DNA of 64,000 nt from Salticus scenicus (Eukaryota; Arthropoda; Arachnida; Araneae; Salticidae). The stretch covers positions 1 to 64,000 of the forward strand of contig CAWVNO010001215.1 of assembly GCA_963930645.1 (NCBI GenBank), given 5' to 3'. The position numbers and the translations under genes were made by a program. The first letter of the stretch is position 1. Each line of letters begins with the position of its first letter. Below the pieces are notes generated by a model that saw nothing but the letters and a program-made list of their open reading frames with translations, was not told the DNA's origin and did no database searches. Shown here piece after piece: positions 36,282 through 49,469 of this stretch.

Positions 36282-36674
36282 TTGCTTTGGAATCGACTTT
36301 TGAAAATGAGAGGGCGTAAAATTCGCCCAAAAAATTTGGCGACGATATTGAGCACATGCCTTCATAAAAGGGCTCTCCTGGCCAAATGGTTTAACTTTGG
36401 CAGGTCCCTGCGGTCTGTTATGAAAGTAGACTTCGTGGGGCAGATTCTGGAAGTGATTGCGATCGCAAAGCTCTACTAGTTGCTTTGGAATCGGCTTTTG
36501 AAAAAAATTCTGTGAAAATCGCAAAAATTTTGGGTATCGAAATCGGGCAAAGTCTCCATAAAAGGGCTCTCCTGGCCAAATGGTTTAACTTTGGCAGGTC
36601 CCTGCTGTTCTGTTATGAAACTAGAATATCTTTTGCAGATTCTGGAAGTGATTGCGATCGCAAAGCTCTATTAG
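36282..36674 (+). repeat. Type-II unit
   Basis: cggtctg at 36411-36417. It is the only type-II unit whose second S1 has the normal ctcctgg; the other four have ctactgg. Confidence 0.95.
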
Positions 36675-37067
36675 TTGCTTTGGAATCGACTTTTGAAAAT
36701 GAGAGGGCGTAAAATTCGCCCAAAAAATTTGGCGACGATATTGAGCACATGCCTTCATAAAAGGGCTCTCCTGGCCAAATGGTTTAACTTTGGCAGGTCC
36801 CTGCTGTTCTGTTATGAAAGTAGACTTCGTGGGGCAGATTCTGGAAGTGATTGCGATCGCAAAGCTCTAATAGTTGCTTTGGAATCGGCTTTTAAAAAAA
36901 TTCTGTGAAAATCGCAAAAATTTTGGGTATCGAAATCGGGCAAAGTCTCCATAAAAGGGCTCTCCTGGCCAAATGGTTTAACTTTGGCAGGTCCCTGCTG
37001 TTCTGTTATGAAACTAGAATATCTTTTGCAGATTCTGGAAGTGATTGCGATCGCAAAGCTCTATTAG
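36675..37067 (+). repeat. Type-I unit paired with type-II 36282
   Basis: Hotspot A at 36870 with the G deletion in V2A. Confidence 0.95.
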
Positions 37068-37855
37068 TTGCTTTGGAATCGACTTTTGAAAATGAGAGGG
37101 CGTAAAATTCGCCCAAAAAATTTGGCGACGATATTGAGCACATGCCTTCATAAAAGGGCTCTCCTGGCCAAATGGTTTAACTTTGGCAGGTCCCTGCTGT
37201 TCTGTTATGAAAGTAGACTTCGTGGGGCAGATTCTGGAAGTGATTGCGATCGCAAAGCTCTATTAGTTGCTTTGGAATCGGCTTTTGAAAAAAATTCTGT
37301 GAAAATCGCAAAAATTTTGGGTATCGAAATCGGGCAAAGTCTCCATAAAAGGGCTCTCCTGGCCAAATGGTTTAACTTTGGCAGGTCCCTGCTGTTCTGT
37401 TATGAAACTAGAATATCTTTTGCAGATTCTGGAAGTGATTGCGATCGCAAAGCTCTATTAGTTGCTTTGGAATCGACTTTTGAAAATGAGAGGGCGTAAA
37501 ATTCGCCCAAAAAATTTGGCGACGATATTGAGCACATGCCTTCATAAAAGGGCTCTCCTGGCCAAATGGTTTAACTTTGGCAGGTCCCTGCTGTTCTGTT
37601 ATGAAAGTAGACTTCGTGGGGCAGATTCTGGAAGTGATTGCGATCGCAAAGCTCTATTAGTTGCTTTGGAATCGGCTTTTGAAAAAAATTCTGTGAAAAT
37701 CGCAAAAATTTTGGGTATCGAAATCGGGCAAAGTCTCCATAAAAGGGCTCTCCTGGCCAAATGGTTTAACTTTGGCAGGTCCCTGCTGTTCTGTTATGAA
37801 ACTAGAATATCTTTTGCAGATTCTGGAAGTGATTGCGATCGCAAAGCTCTATTAG

Positions 37856-38248
37856 TTGCTTTGGAATCGACTTTTGAAAATGAGAGGGCGTAAAATTCGC
37901 CCAAAAAATTTGGCGACGATATTGAGCACATGCCTTCATAAAAGGGCTCTCCTGGCCAAATGGTTTAACTTTGGCAGGTCCCTGCTGTTCTGTTATGAAA
38001 GTAGACTTCGTGGGGCAGATTCTGGAAGTGATTGCGATCGCAAAGCTCTAATAGTTGCTTTGGAATCGGCTTTTAAAAAAATTCTGTGAAAATCGCAAAA
38101 ATTTTGGGTATCGAAATCGGGCAAAGTCTCCATAAAAGGGCTCTCCTGGCCAAATGGTTTAACTTTGGCAGGTCCCTGCTGTTCTGTTATGAAACTAGAA
38201 TATCTTTTGCAGATTCTGGAAGTGATTGCGATCGCAAAGCTCTATTAG
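37856..38248 (+). repeat. Type-I unit without a type-II partner
   Basis: Lies three units after 36675 and follows an ordinary unit, so the pair was broken here by recombination. Confidence 0.95.
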
Positions 38249-39036
38249 TTGCTTTGGAATCGACTTTTGAAAATGAGAGGGCGTAAAATTCGCCCAAAAA
38301 ATTTGGCGACGATATTGAGCACATGCCTTCATAAAAGGGCTCTCCTGGCCAAATGGTTTAACTTTGGCAGGTCCCTGCTGTTCTGTTATGAAAGTAGACT
38401 TCGTGGGGCAGATTCTGGAAGTGATTGCGATCGCAAAGCTCTATTAGTTGCTTTGGAATCGGCTTTTGAAAAAAATTCTGTGAAAATCGCAAAAATTTTG
38501 GGTATCGAAATCGGGCAAAGTCTCCATAAAAGGGCTCTCCTGGCCAAATGGTTTAACTTTGGCAGGTCCCTGCTGTTCTGTTATGAAACTAGAATATCTT
38601 TTGCAGATTCTGGAAGTGATTGCGATCGCAAAGCTCTATTAGTTGCTTTGGAATCGACTTTTGAAAATGAGAGGGCGTAAAATTCGCCCAAAAAATTTGG
38701 CGACGATATTGAGCACATGCCTTCATAAAAGGGCTCTCCTGGCCAAATGGTTTAACTTTGGCAGGTCCCTGCTGTTCTGTTATGAAAGTAGACTTCGTGG
38801 GGCAGATTCTGGAAGTGATTGCGATCGCAAAGCTCTATTAGTTGCTTTGGAATCGGCTTTTGAAAAAAATTCTGTGAAAATCGCAAAAATTTTGGGTATC
38901 GAAATCGGGCAAAGTCTCCATAAAAGGGCTCTCCTGGCCAAATGGTTTAACTTTGGCAGGTCCCTGCTGTTCTGTTATGAAACTAGAATATCTTTTGCAG
39001 ATTCTGGAAGTGATTGCGATCGCAAAGCTCTATTAG

Positions 39037-39429
39037 TTGCTTTGGAATCGACTTTTGAAAATGAGAGGGCGTAAAATTCGCCCAAAAAATTTGGCGACGA
39101 TATTGAGCACATGCCTTCATAAAAGGGCTCTCCTGGCCAAATGGTTTAACTTTGGCAGGTCCCTGCGGTCTGTTATGAAAGTAGACTTCGTGGGGCAGAT
39201 TCTGGAAGTGATTGCGATCGCAAAGCTCTACTAGTTGCTTTGGAATCGGCTTTTGAAAAAAATTCTGTGAAAATCGCAAAAATTTTGGGTATCGAAATCG
39301 GGCAAAGTCTCCATAAAAGGGCTCTACTGGCCAAATGGTTTAACTTTGGCAGGTCCCTGCTGTTCTGTTATGAAACTAGAATATCTTTTGCAGATTCTGG
39401 AAGTGATTGCGATCGCAAAGCTCTATTAG
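39037..39429 (+). repeat. Type-II unit
   Basis: cggtctg from 39166; ctactgg in its second S1 at 39325. Confidence 0.95.
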
Positions 39430-39822
39430 TTGCTTTGGAATCGACTTTTGAAAATGAGAGGGCGTAAAATTCGCCCAAAAAATTTGGCGACGATATTGAG
39501 CACATGCCTTCATAAAAGGGCTCTCCTGGCCAAATGGTTTAACTTTGGCAGGTCCCTGCTGTTCTGTTATGAAAGTAGACTTCGTGGGGCAGATTCTGGA
39601 AGTGATTGCGATCGCAAAGCTCTAATAGTTGCTTTGGAATCGGCTTTTAAAAAAATTCTGTGAAAATCGCAAAAATTTTGGGTATCGAAATCGGGCAAAG
39701 TCTCCATAAAAGGGCTCTCCTGGCCAAATGGTTTAACTTTGGCAGGTCCCTGCTGTTCTGTTATGAAACTAGAATATCTTTTGCAGATTCTGGAAGTGAT
39801 TGCGATCGCAAAGCTCTATTAG
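39430..39822 (+). repeat. Type-I unit paired with type-II 39037
   Basis: Hotspot A at 39625 with the V2A deletion. Confidence 0.95.
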
Positions 39823-41004
39823 TTGCTTTGGAATCGACTTTTGAAAATGAGAGGGCGTAAAATTCGCCCAAAAAATTTGGCGACGATATTGAGCACATGC
39901 CTTCATAAAAGGGCTCTCCTGGCCAAATGGTTTAACTTTGGCAGGTCCCTGCTGTTCTGTTATGAAAGTAGACTTCGTGGGGCAGATTCTGGAAGTGATT
40001 GCGATCGCAAAGCTCTATTAGTTGCTTTGGAATCGGCTTTTGAAAAAAATTCTGTGAAAATCGCAAAAATTTTGGGTATCGAAATCGGGCAAAGTCTCCA
40101 TAAAAGGGCTCTCCTGGCCAAATGGTTTAACTTTGGCAGGTCCCTGCTGTTCTGTTATGAAACTAGAATATCTTTTGCAGATTCTGGAAGTGATTGCGAT
40201 CGCAAAGCTCTATTAGTTGCTTTGGAATCGACTTTTGAAAATGAGAGGGCGTAAAATTCGCCCAAAAAATTTGGCGACGATATTGAGCACATGCCTTCAT
40301 AAAAGGGCTCTCCTGGCCAAATGGTTTAACTTTGGCAGGTCCCTGCTGTTCTGTTATGAAAGTAGACTTCGTGGGGCAGATTCTGGAAGTGATTGCGATC
40401 GCAAAGCTCTATTAGTTGCTTTGGAATCGGCTTTTGAAAAAAATTCTGTGAAATTCGCAAAAATTTTGGGTATCGAAATCGGGCAAAGTCTCCATAAAAG
40501 GGCTCTCCTGGCCAAATGGTTTAACTTTGGCAGGTCCCTGCTGTTCTGTTATGAAACTAGAATATCTTTTGCAGATTCTGGAAGTGATTGCGATCGCAAA
40601 GCTCTATTAGTTGCTTTGGAATCGACTTTTGAAAATGAGAGGGCGTAAAATTCGCCCAAAAAATTTGGCGACGATATTGAGCACATGCCTTCATAAAAGG
40701 GCTCTCCTGGCCAAATGGTTTAACTTTGGCAGGTCCCTGCTGTTCTGTTATGAAAGTAGACTTCGTGGGGCAGATTCTGGAAGTGATTGCGATCGCAAAG
40801 CTCTATTAGTTGCTTTGGAATCGGCTTTTGAAAAAAATTCTGTGAAAATCGCAAAAATTTTGGGTATCGAAATCGGGCAAAGTCTCCATAAAAGGGCTCT
40901 CCTGGCCAAATGGTTTAACTTTGGCAGGTCCCTGCTGTTCTGTTATGAAACTAGAATATCTTTTGCAGATTCTGGAAGTGATTGCGATCGCAAAGCTCTA
41001 TTAG

Positions 41005-41397
41005 TTGCTTTGGAATCGACTTTTGAAAATGAGAGGGCGTAAAATTCGCCCAAAAAATTTGGCGACGATATTGAGCACATGCCTTCATAAAAGGGCTCTC
41101 CTGGCCAAATGGTTTAACTTTGGCAGGTCCCTGCGGTCTGTTATGAAAGTAGACTTCGTGGGGCAGATTCTGGAAGTGATTGCGATCGCAAAGCTCTACT
41201 AGTTGCTTTGGAATCGGCTTTTGAAAAAAATTCTGTGAAAATCGCAAAAATTTTGGGTATCGAAATCGGGCAAAGTCTCCATAAAAGGGCTCTACTGGCC
41301 AAATGGTTTAACTTTGGCAGGTCGCTGCTGTTCTGTTATGAAACTAGAATATCTTTTGCAGATTCTGGAAGTGATTGCGATCGCAAAGCTCTATTAG
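41005..41397 (+). repeat. Type-II unit
   Basis: cggtctg from 41134; ctactgg and also ggtcgctg (41320) in the second S1. The latter is shared with 23600 and 61604. Confidence 0.95.
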
Positions 41398-41790
41398 TTG
41401 CTTTGGAATCGACTTTTGAAAATGAGAGGGCGTAAAATTCGCCCAAAAAATTTGGCGACGATATTGAGCACATGCCTTCATAAAAGGGCTCTCCTGGCCA
41501 AATGGTTTAACTTTGGCAGGTCCCTGCTGTTCTGTTATGAAAGTAGACTTCGTGGGGCAGATTCTGGAAGTGATTGCGATCGCAAAGCTCTAATAGTTGC
41601 TTTGGAATCGGCTTTTAAAAAAATTCTGTGAAAATCGCAAAAATTTTGGGTATCGAAATCGGGCAAAGTCTCCATAAAAGGGCTCTCCTGGCCAAATGGT
41701 TTAACTTTGGCAGGTCCCTGCTGTTCTGTTATGAAACTAGAATATCTTTTGCAGATTCTGGAAGTGATTGCGATCGCAAAGCTCTATTAG
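41398..41790 (+). repeat. Type-I unit paired with type-II 41005
   Basis: Hotspot A at 41593 with the V2A deletion. Last of the four pairs. Confidence 0.95.
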
Positions 41791-42578
41791 TTGCTTTGGA
41801 ATCGACTTTTGAAAATGAGAGGGCGTAAAATTCGCCCAAAAAATTTGGCGACGATATTGAGCACATGCCTTCATAAAAGGGCTCTCCTGGCCAAATGGTT
41901 TAACTTTGGCAGGTCCCTGCTGTTCTGTTATGAAAGTAGACTTCGTGGGGCAGATTCTGGAAGTGATTGCGATCGCAAAGCTCTATTAGTTGCTTTGGAA
42001 TCGGCTTTTGAAAAAAATTCTGTGAAAATCGCAAAAATTTTGGGTATCGAAATCGGGCAAAGTCTCCATAAAAGGGCTCTCCTGGCCAAATGGTTTAACT
42101 TTGGCAGGTCCCTGCTGTTCTGTTATGAAACTAGAATATCTTTTGCAGATTCTGGAAGTGATTGCGATCGCAAAGCTCTATTAGTTGCTTTGGAATCGAC
42201 TTTTGAAAATGAGAGGGCGTAAAATTCGCCCAAAAAATTTGGCGACGATATTGAGCACATGCCTTCATAAAAGGGCTCTCCTGGCCAAATGGTTTAACTT
42301 TGGCAGGTCCCTGCTGTTCTGTTATGAAAGTAGACTTCGTGGGGCAGATTCTGGAAGTGATTGCGATCGCAAAGCTCTATTAGTTGCTTTGGAATCGGCT
42401 TTTGAAAAAAATTCTGTGAAAATCGCAAAAATTTTGGGTATCGAAATCGGGCAAAGTCTCCATAAAAGGGCTCTCCTGGCCAAATGGTTTAACTTTGGCA
42501 GGTCCCTGCTGTTCTGTTATGAAACTAGAATATCTTTTGCAGATTCTGGAAGTGATTGCGATCGCAAAGCTCTATTAG

Positions 42579-42971
42579 TTGCTTTGGAATCGACTTTTGA
42601 AAATGAGAGGGCGTAAAATTCGCCCAAAAAATTTGGCGACGATATTGAGCACATGCCTTCATAAAAGGGCTCTCCTGGCCAAATGGTTTAACTTTGGCAG
42701 GTCCCTGCGGTCTGTTATGAAAGTAGACTTCGTGGGGCAGATTCTGGAAGTGATTGCGATCGCAAAGCTCTACTAGTTGCTTTGGAATCGGCTTTTGAAA
42801 AAAATTCTGTGAAAATCGCAAAAATTTTGGGTATCGAAATCGGGCAAAGTCTCCATAAAAGGGCTCTACTGGCCAAATGGTTTAACTTTGGCAGGTCCCT
42901 GCTGTTCTGTTATGAAACTAGAATATCTTTTGCAGATTCTGGAAGTGATTGCGATCGCAAAGCTCTATTAG
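42579..42971 (+). repeat. Type-II unit without a type-I partner; borders long copy 2
   Basis: cggtctg from 42708. The next unit is ordinary and matches the left end of the window, so this unit sits at or near the junction between the block region and long copy 2. Confidence 0.94.
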
Positions 42972-45900
42972 TTGCTTTGGAATCGACTTTTGAAAATGAG
43001 AGGGCGTAAAATTCGCCCAAAAAATTTGGCGACGATATTGAGCACATGCCTTCATAAAAGGGCTCTCCTGGCCAAATGGTTTAACTTTGGCAGGTCCCTG
43101 CTGTTCTGTTATGAAAGTAGACTTCGTGGGGCAGATTCTGGAAGTGATTGCGATCGCAAAGCTCTATTAGTTGCTTTGGAATCGGCTTTTGAAAAAAATT
43201 CTGTGAAAATCGCAAAAATTTTGGGTATCGAAATCGGGCAAAGTCTCCATAAAAGGGCTCTCCTGGCCAAATGGTTTAACTTTGGCAGGTCCCTGCTGTT
43301 CTGTTATGAAACTAGAATATCTTTTGCAGATTCTGGAAGTGATTGCGATCGCAAAGCTCTATTAGTTGCTTTGGAATCGACTTTTGAAAATGAGAGGGCG
43401 TAAAATTCGCCCAAAAAATTTGGCGACGATATTGAGCACATGCCTTCATAAAAGGGCTCTCCTGGCCAAATGGTTTAACTTTGGCAGGTCCCTGCTGTTC
43501 TGTTATGAAAGTAGACTTCGTGGGGCAGATTCTGGAAGTGATTGCGATCGCAAAGCTCTACTAGTTGCTTTGGAATCGGCTTTTGAAAAAAATTCTGTGA
43601 AAATCGCAAAAATTTTGGGTATCGAAATCGGGCAAAGTCTCCATAAAAGGGCTCTCCTGGCCAAATGGTTTAACTTTGGCAGGTCCCTGCTGTTCTGTTA
43701 TGAAACTAGAATATCTTTTGCAGATTCTGGAAGTGATTGCGATCGCAAAGCTCTATTAGTTGCTTTGGAATCGACTTTTGAAAATGAGAGGGCGTAAAAT
43801 TCGCCCAAAAAATTTGGCGACGATATTGAGCACATGCCTTCATAAAAGGGCTCTCCTGGCCAAATGGTTTAACTTTGGCAGGTCCCTGCTGTTCTGTTAT
43901 GAAAGTAGATTTCGTGGGGCAGATTCTGGAAGTGATTGCGATCGCAAAGCTCTATTAGTTGCTTTGGAATCGGCTTTTGAAAAAAATTCTGTGAAAATCG
44001 CAAAAATTTTGGGTATCGAAATCGGGCAAAGTCTCCATAAAAGGGCTCTCCTGGCCAAATGGTTTAACTTTGGCAGGTCCCTGCTGTTCTGTTATGAAAC
44101 TAGAATATCTTTTGCAGATTCTGGAAATGATTGCGATCGCAAAGCTCTATTAGTTGCTTTGGAATCGACTTTTGAAAATGAGAGGGCGTAAAATTCGCCC
44201 AAAAAATTTGGCGACGATATTGAGCACATGCCTTCATAAAAGGGCTCTCCTGGCCAAATGGTTTAACTTTGGCAGGTCCCTGCTGTTCTGTTATGAAAGT
44301 AGACTTCGTGGGGCAGATTCTGGAAGTGATTGCGATCGCAAAGCTCTATTAGTTGCTTTGGAATCGGCTTTTGAAAAAAATTCTGTGAAAATCGCAAAAA
44401 TTTTGGGTATCGAAATCGGGCAAAGTCTCCATAAAAGGGCTCTCCTGGCCAAATGGTTTAACTTTGGCAGGTCCCTGCTGTTCTGTTATGAAACTAGAAT
44501 ATCTTTTGCAGATTCTGGAAGTGATTGCGATCGCAAAGCTCTATTAGTTGCTTTGGAATCGACTTTTGAAAATGAGAGGGCGTAAAATTCGCCCAAAAAA
44601 TTTGGCGACGATATTGAGCACATGCCTTCATAAAAGGGCTCTCCTGGCCAAATGGTTTAACTTTGGCAGGTCCCTGCTGTTCTGTTATGAAAGTAGACTT
44701 CGTGGGGCAGATTCTGGAAGTGATTGCGATCGCAAAGCTCTATTAGTTGCTTTGGAATCGGCTTTTGAAAAAAATTCTGTGAAAATCGCAAAAATTTTGG
44801 GTATCGAAATCGGGCAAAGTCTCCATAAAAGGGCTCTCCTGGCCAAATGGTTTAACTTTGGCAGGTCCCTGCTGTTCTGTTATGAAACTAGAATATCTTT
44901 TGCAGATTCTGGAAGTGATTGCGATCGCAAAGCTCTATTAGTTGCTTTGGAATCGACTTTTGAAAATGAGAGGGCGTAAAATTCGCCCAAAAAATTTGGC
45001 GACGATATTGAGCACATGCCTTCATAAAAGGGCTCTCCTGGCCAAATGGTTTAACTTTGGCAGGTCCCTGCTTTTCTGTTATGAAAGTAGACTTCGTGGG
45101 GCAGATTCCGGAAGTGATTGCGATCGCAAAGCTCTACTAGTTGCTTTGGAATCGGCTTTTGAAAAAAATTCTGTGAAAATCGCAAAAATTTTGGGTATCG
45201 AAATCGGGCAAAGTCTCCATAAAAGGGCTCTCCTGGCCAAATGGTTTAACTTTGGCAGGTCCCTGCTGTTCTGTTATGAAACTAGAATATCTTTTGCAGA
45301 TTCTGGAAGTGATTGCGAACGCAAAGCTCTATTAGTTGCTTTGGAATCGACTTTTGAAAATGAGAGGGCGTAAAATTCGCCCAAAAAATTTGGCGACGAT
45401 ATTGAGCACATGCCTTCATAAAAGGGCTCTCCTGGCCAAATGGTTTAACTTTGGCAGGTCCCTGCTGTTCTGTTATGAAAGTAGACTTCGTGGGGCAGAT
45501 TCTGGAAGTGATTGCGATCGCAAAGCTCTATTAGTTGCTTTGGAATCGGCTTTTGAAAAAAATTCTGTGAAAATCGCAAAAATTTTGGGTATCGAAATCG
45601 GGCAAAGTCTCCATAAAAGGGCTCTCCTGGCCAAATGGTTTAACTTTGGCAGGTCCCTGCTGTTCTGTTATGAAACTAGAATATCTTTTGCAGATTCTGG
45701 AAGTGATTGCGATCGCAAAGCTCTATTAGTTGCTTTGGAATCGACTTTTGAAAATGAGAGGGCGTAAAATTCGCCCAAAAAATTTAGCGACGATATTGAG
45801 CACATGCCTTCATAAAAGGGCTCTCCTGGCCAAATGGTTTAACTTTGGCAGGTCCCTGCTGTTCTGTTATGAAAGTAGACTTCGTGGGGCAGATTCTGGA

Positions 45901-46123
45901 AGTGATTGCGATCGCAAAGCTCTACTAGTTGCTTTGGAATCGGCTTTTGAAAAAAATTCTGTGAAAATCGCAAAAATTTTGGGTATCGAAATCGGGCAAA
46001 GTCTCCATAAAAGGGCTCTCCTGGCCAAATGGTTTAACTTTGGCAGGTCCCTGCTGTTCTGTTATGAAACTAGAATATCTTTTGCAGATTCTGGAAGTGA
46101 TTGCGATCGCAAAGCTCTATTAG

Positions 46124-46516
46124 TTGCTTTGGAATCGACTTTTGAAAATGAGAGGGCGTAAAATTCGCCCAAAAAATTTGGCGACGATATTGAGCACATG
46201 CCTTCATAAAAGGGCTCTCCTGGCCAAATGGTTTAACTTTGGCAGGTCCCTGCTGTTCTGTTATGAAAGTAGACTTCGTGGGGCAGATTCTGGAAGTGAT
46301 TGCGATCGCAAAGCTCTAATAGTTGCTTTGGAATCGGCTTTTAAAAAAATTCTGTGAAAATCGCAAAAATTTTGGGTATCGAAATCGGGCAAAGTCTCCA
46401 TAAAAGGGCTCTCCTGGCCAAATGGTTTAACTTTGGCAGGTCCCTGCTGTTCTGTTATGAAACTAGAATATCTTTTGCAGATTCTGGAAGTGATTGCGAT
46501 CGCAAAGCTCTATTAG
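46124..46516 (+). repeat. Type-I unit, homologue of 3195/6541
   Basis: Preceded by the ttagcg unit 45730, the same neighbour as in copy 1. Confidence 0.95.
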
Positions 46517-48880
46517 TTGCTTTGGAATCGACTTTTGAAAATGAGAGGGCGTAAAATTCGCCCAAAAAATTTGGCGACGATATTGAGCACATGCCTTCAT
46601 AAAAGGGCTCTCCTGGCCAAATGGTTTAACTTTGGCAGGTCCCTGCTGTTCTGTTATGAAAGTAGACTTCGTGGGGCAGATTCTGGAAGTGATTGCGATC
46701 GCAAAGCTCTATTAGTTGCTTTGGAATCGGCTTTTGAAAAAAATTCTGTGAAAATCGCAAAAATTTTGGGTATCGAAATCGGGCAAAGTCTCCATAAAAG
46801 GGCTCTCCTGGCCAAATGGTTTAACTTTGGCAGGTCCCTGCTGTTCTGTTATGAAACTAGAATATCTTTTGCAGATTCTGGAAGTGATTGCGATCGCAAA
46901 GCTCTATTAGTTGCTTTGGAATCGACTTTTGAAAATGAGAGGGCGTAAAATTCGCCCAAAAAATTTGGCGACGATATTGAGCACATGCCTTCATAAAAGG
47001 GCTCTCCTGGCCAAATGGATTAACTTTGGCAGGTCCCTGCTGTTCTGTTATGAAAGTAGACTTCGTGGGGCAGATTCTGCAAGTGATTGCGATCGCAAAG
47101 CTCTATTAGTTGCTTTGGAATCGGCTTTTGAAAAAAATTCTGTGAAAATCGCAAAAATTTTGGGTATCGAAATCGGGCAAAGTCTCCATAAAAGGGCTCT
47201 CCTGGCCAAATGGTTTAACTTTGGCAGGTCCCTGCTGTTCTGTTATGAAACTAGAATATCTTTTACAGATTCTGGAAGTGATTGCGATCGCAAAGCTCTA
47301 TTAGTTGCTTTGGAATCGACTTTTGAAAATGAGAGGTTGTAAAATTCGCCCAAAAAATTTGGCGACGATATTGAGCACATGCCTTCATAAAAGGGCTCTC
47401 CTGGCCAAATGGTTTAACTTTGGCAGGTCCCTGCTGTTCTGTTATGAAAGTAGACTTCGTGGGGCAGATTCTGGAAGTGATTGCGATCGCAAAGCTCTAC
47501 TAGTTGCTTTGGAATCGGCTTTTGAAAAAAATTCTGTGAAAATCGCAAAAATTTTGGGTATCGAAATCGGGCAAAGTCTCCATAAAAGGGCTCTCCTGGC
47601 CAAATGGTTTAACTTTGGCAGGTCCCTGCTGTTCTGTTATGAAACTAGAATATCTTTTGCAGATTCTGGAAGTGATTGCGATCGCAAAGCTCTATTAGTT
47701 GCTTTGGAATCGACTTTTGAAAATGAGAGGGCGTAAAATTCGCCCAAAAAATTTGGCGACGATATTGAGCACATGCCTTCATAAAAGGGCTCTCCTGGCC
47801 AAATGGTTTAACTTTGGCAGGTCCCTGCTGTTCTGTTATGAAAGTAGACTTCGTGGGGCAGATTCTGGAAGTGATTGCGATCGCAAAGCTCTATTAGTTG
47901 CTTTGGAATCGGCTTTTGAAAAAAATTCTGTGAAAATCGCAAAAATTTTGGGTATCGAAATCGGGCAAAGTCTCCATAAAAGGGCTCTCCTGGCCAAATG
48001 GTTTAACTTTGGCAGGTCCCTGCTGTTCTGTTATGAAACTAGAATATCTTTTGCAGATTCTGGAAGTGATTGCGATCGCAAAGCTCTATTAGTTGCTTTG
48101 GAATCGACTTTTGAAAATGAGAGGGCGTAAAATTCGCCCAAAAAATTTGGCGACGATATTGAGCACATGCCTTCATAAAAGGGCTCTCCTGGCCAAATGG
48201 TTTAACTTTGGCAGGTCCCTGCTGTTCTGTTATGAAAGTAGACTTCGTGGGGCAGATTCTGGAAGTGATTGCGATCGCAAAGCTCTACTAGTTGCTTTGG
48301 AATCGGCTTTTGAAAAAAATTCTGTGAAAATCGCAAAAATTTTGGGTATCGAAATCGGGCAAAGTCTCCATAAAAGGGCTCTCCTGGCCAAATGGTTTAA
48401 CTTTGGCAGGTCCCTGCTGTTCTGTTATGAAACTAGAATATCTTTTGCAGATTCTGGAAGTGATTGCGATCGCAAAGCTCTATTAGTTGCTTTGGAATCG
48501 ACTTTTGAAAATGAGAGGGCGTAAAATTCGCCCAAAAAATTTGGCGACGATATTGAGCACATGCCTTCATAAAAGGGCTCTCCTGGCCAAATGGTTTAAC
48601 TTTGGCAGGTCCCTGCTGCTCTGTTATGAAAGTAGACTTCGTGGGGCAGATTCTGGAAGTGATTGCGATCGCAAAGCTCTATTAGTTGCTTTGGAATCGG
48701 CTTTTGAAAAAAATTCTGTGAAAATCGCAAAAATTTTGGGTATCGAAATCGGGCAAAGTCTCCATAAAAGGGCTCTCCTGGCCAAATGGTTTAACTTTGG
48801 CAGGTCCCTGCTGTTCTGTTATGAAACTAGAATATCTTTTGCAGATTCTGGAAGTGATTGCGATCGCAAAGCTCTATTAG

Positions 48881-49469
48881 TTGCTTTGGAATCGACTTTT
48901 GAAAATGAGAGGGCGTAAAATTCGCCCAAAAAATTTGGCGACGATATTGAGCACATGCCTTCATAAAAGGGCTCTCCTGGCCAAATGGTTTAACTTTGGC
49001 AGGTCCCTGCTGTTCTGTTATGAAAGTAGACTTCGTGGGGCAGATTCTGGAAGTGATTGCGATCGCAAAGCTCTACTAGTTGCTTTGGAATCGGCTTTTG
49101 AAAAAAATTCTGTGAAAATCGCAAAAATTTTGGGTATCGAAATCGGGCAAAGTCTCCATAAAAGGGCTCTCCTGGCCAAATGGTTTAACTTTGGCAGGTC
49201 CCTGCTGTTCTGTTATGAAACTAGAATATCTTTTGCAGATTCTGGAAGTGATTGCGATCGCAAAGCTCTATTAGTTGCTTTGGAATCGGCTTTTGAAAAA
49301 AATTCTGTGAAAATCGCAAAAATTTTGGGTATCGAAATCGGGCAAAGTCTCCATAAAAGGGCTCTCCTGGCCAAATGGTTTAACTTTGGCAGGTCCCTGC
49401 TGTTCTGTTATGAAACTAGAATATCTTTTGCAGATTCTGGAAGTGATTGCGATCGCAAAGCTCTATTAG
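48881..49469 (+). repeat. 589-bp unit, homologue of 10086
   Basis: Doubled V2A-S1-V1B-S2 with hotspot base C, at the matching place in the second long copy. Confidence 0.95.

Larger units (their letters stand above)
33132..42971. repeat. Higher-order block region opened by type-II units, shrinking 3150-2755-1968-1574 bp
   Basis: Type-II units (1-bp-deleted S1, cggtctg) lie at 33132, 36282, 39037, 41005 and 42579. The first four are each followed directly by a type-I unit (33525, 36675, 39430, 41398). The blocks so delimited contain 8, 7, 5 and 4 units, decreasing from left to right. The fifth type-II unit is followed by an ordinary unit at 42972. The 36282 block also holds an additional type-I unit (37856). 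Most likely one two-unit marker pair was copied several times by unequal recombination. Confidence 0.92.
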
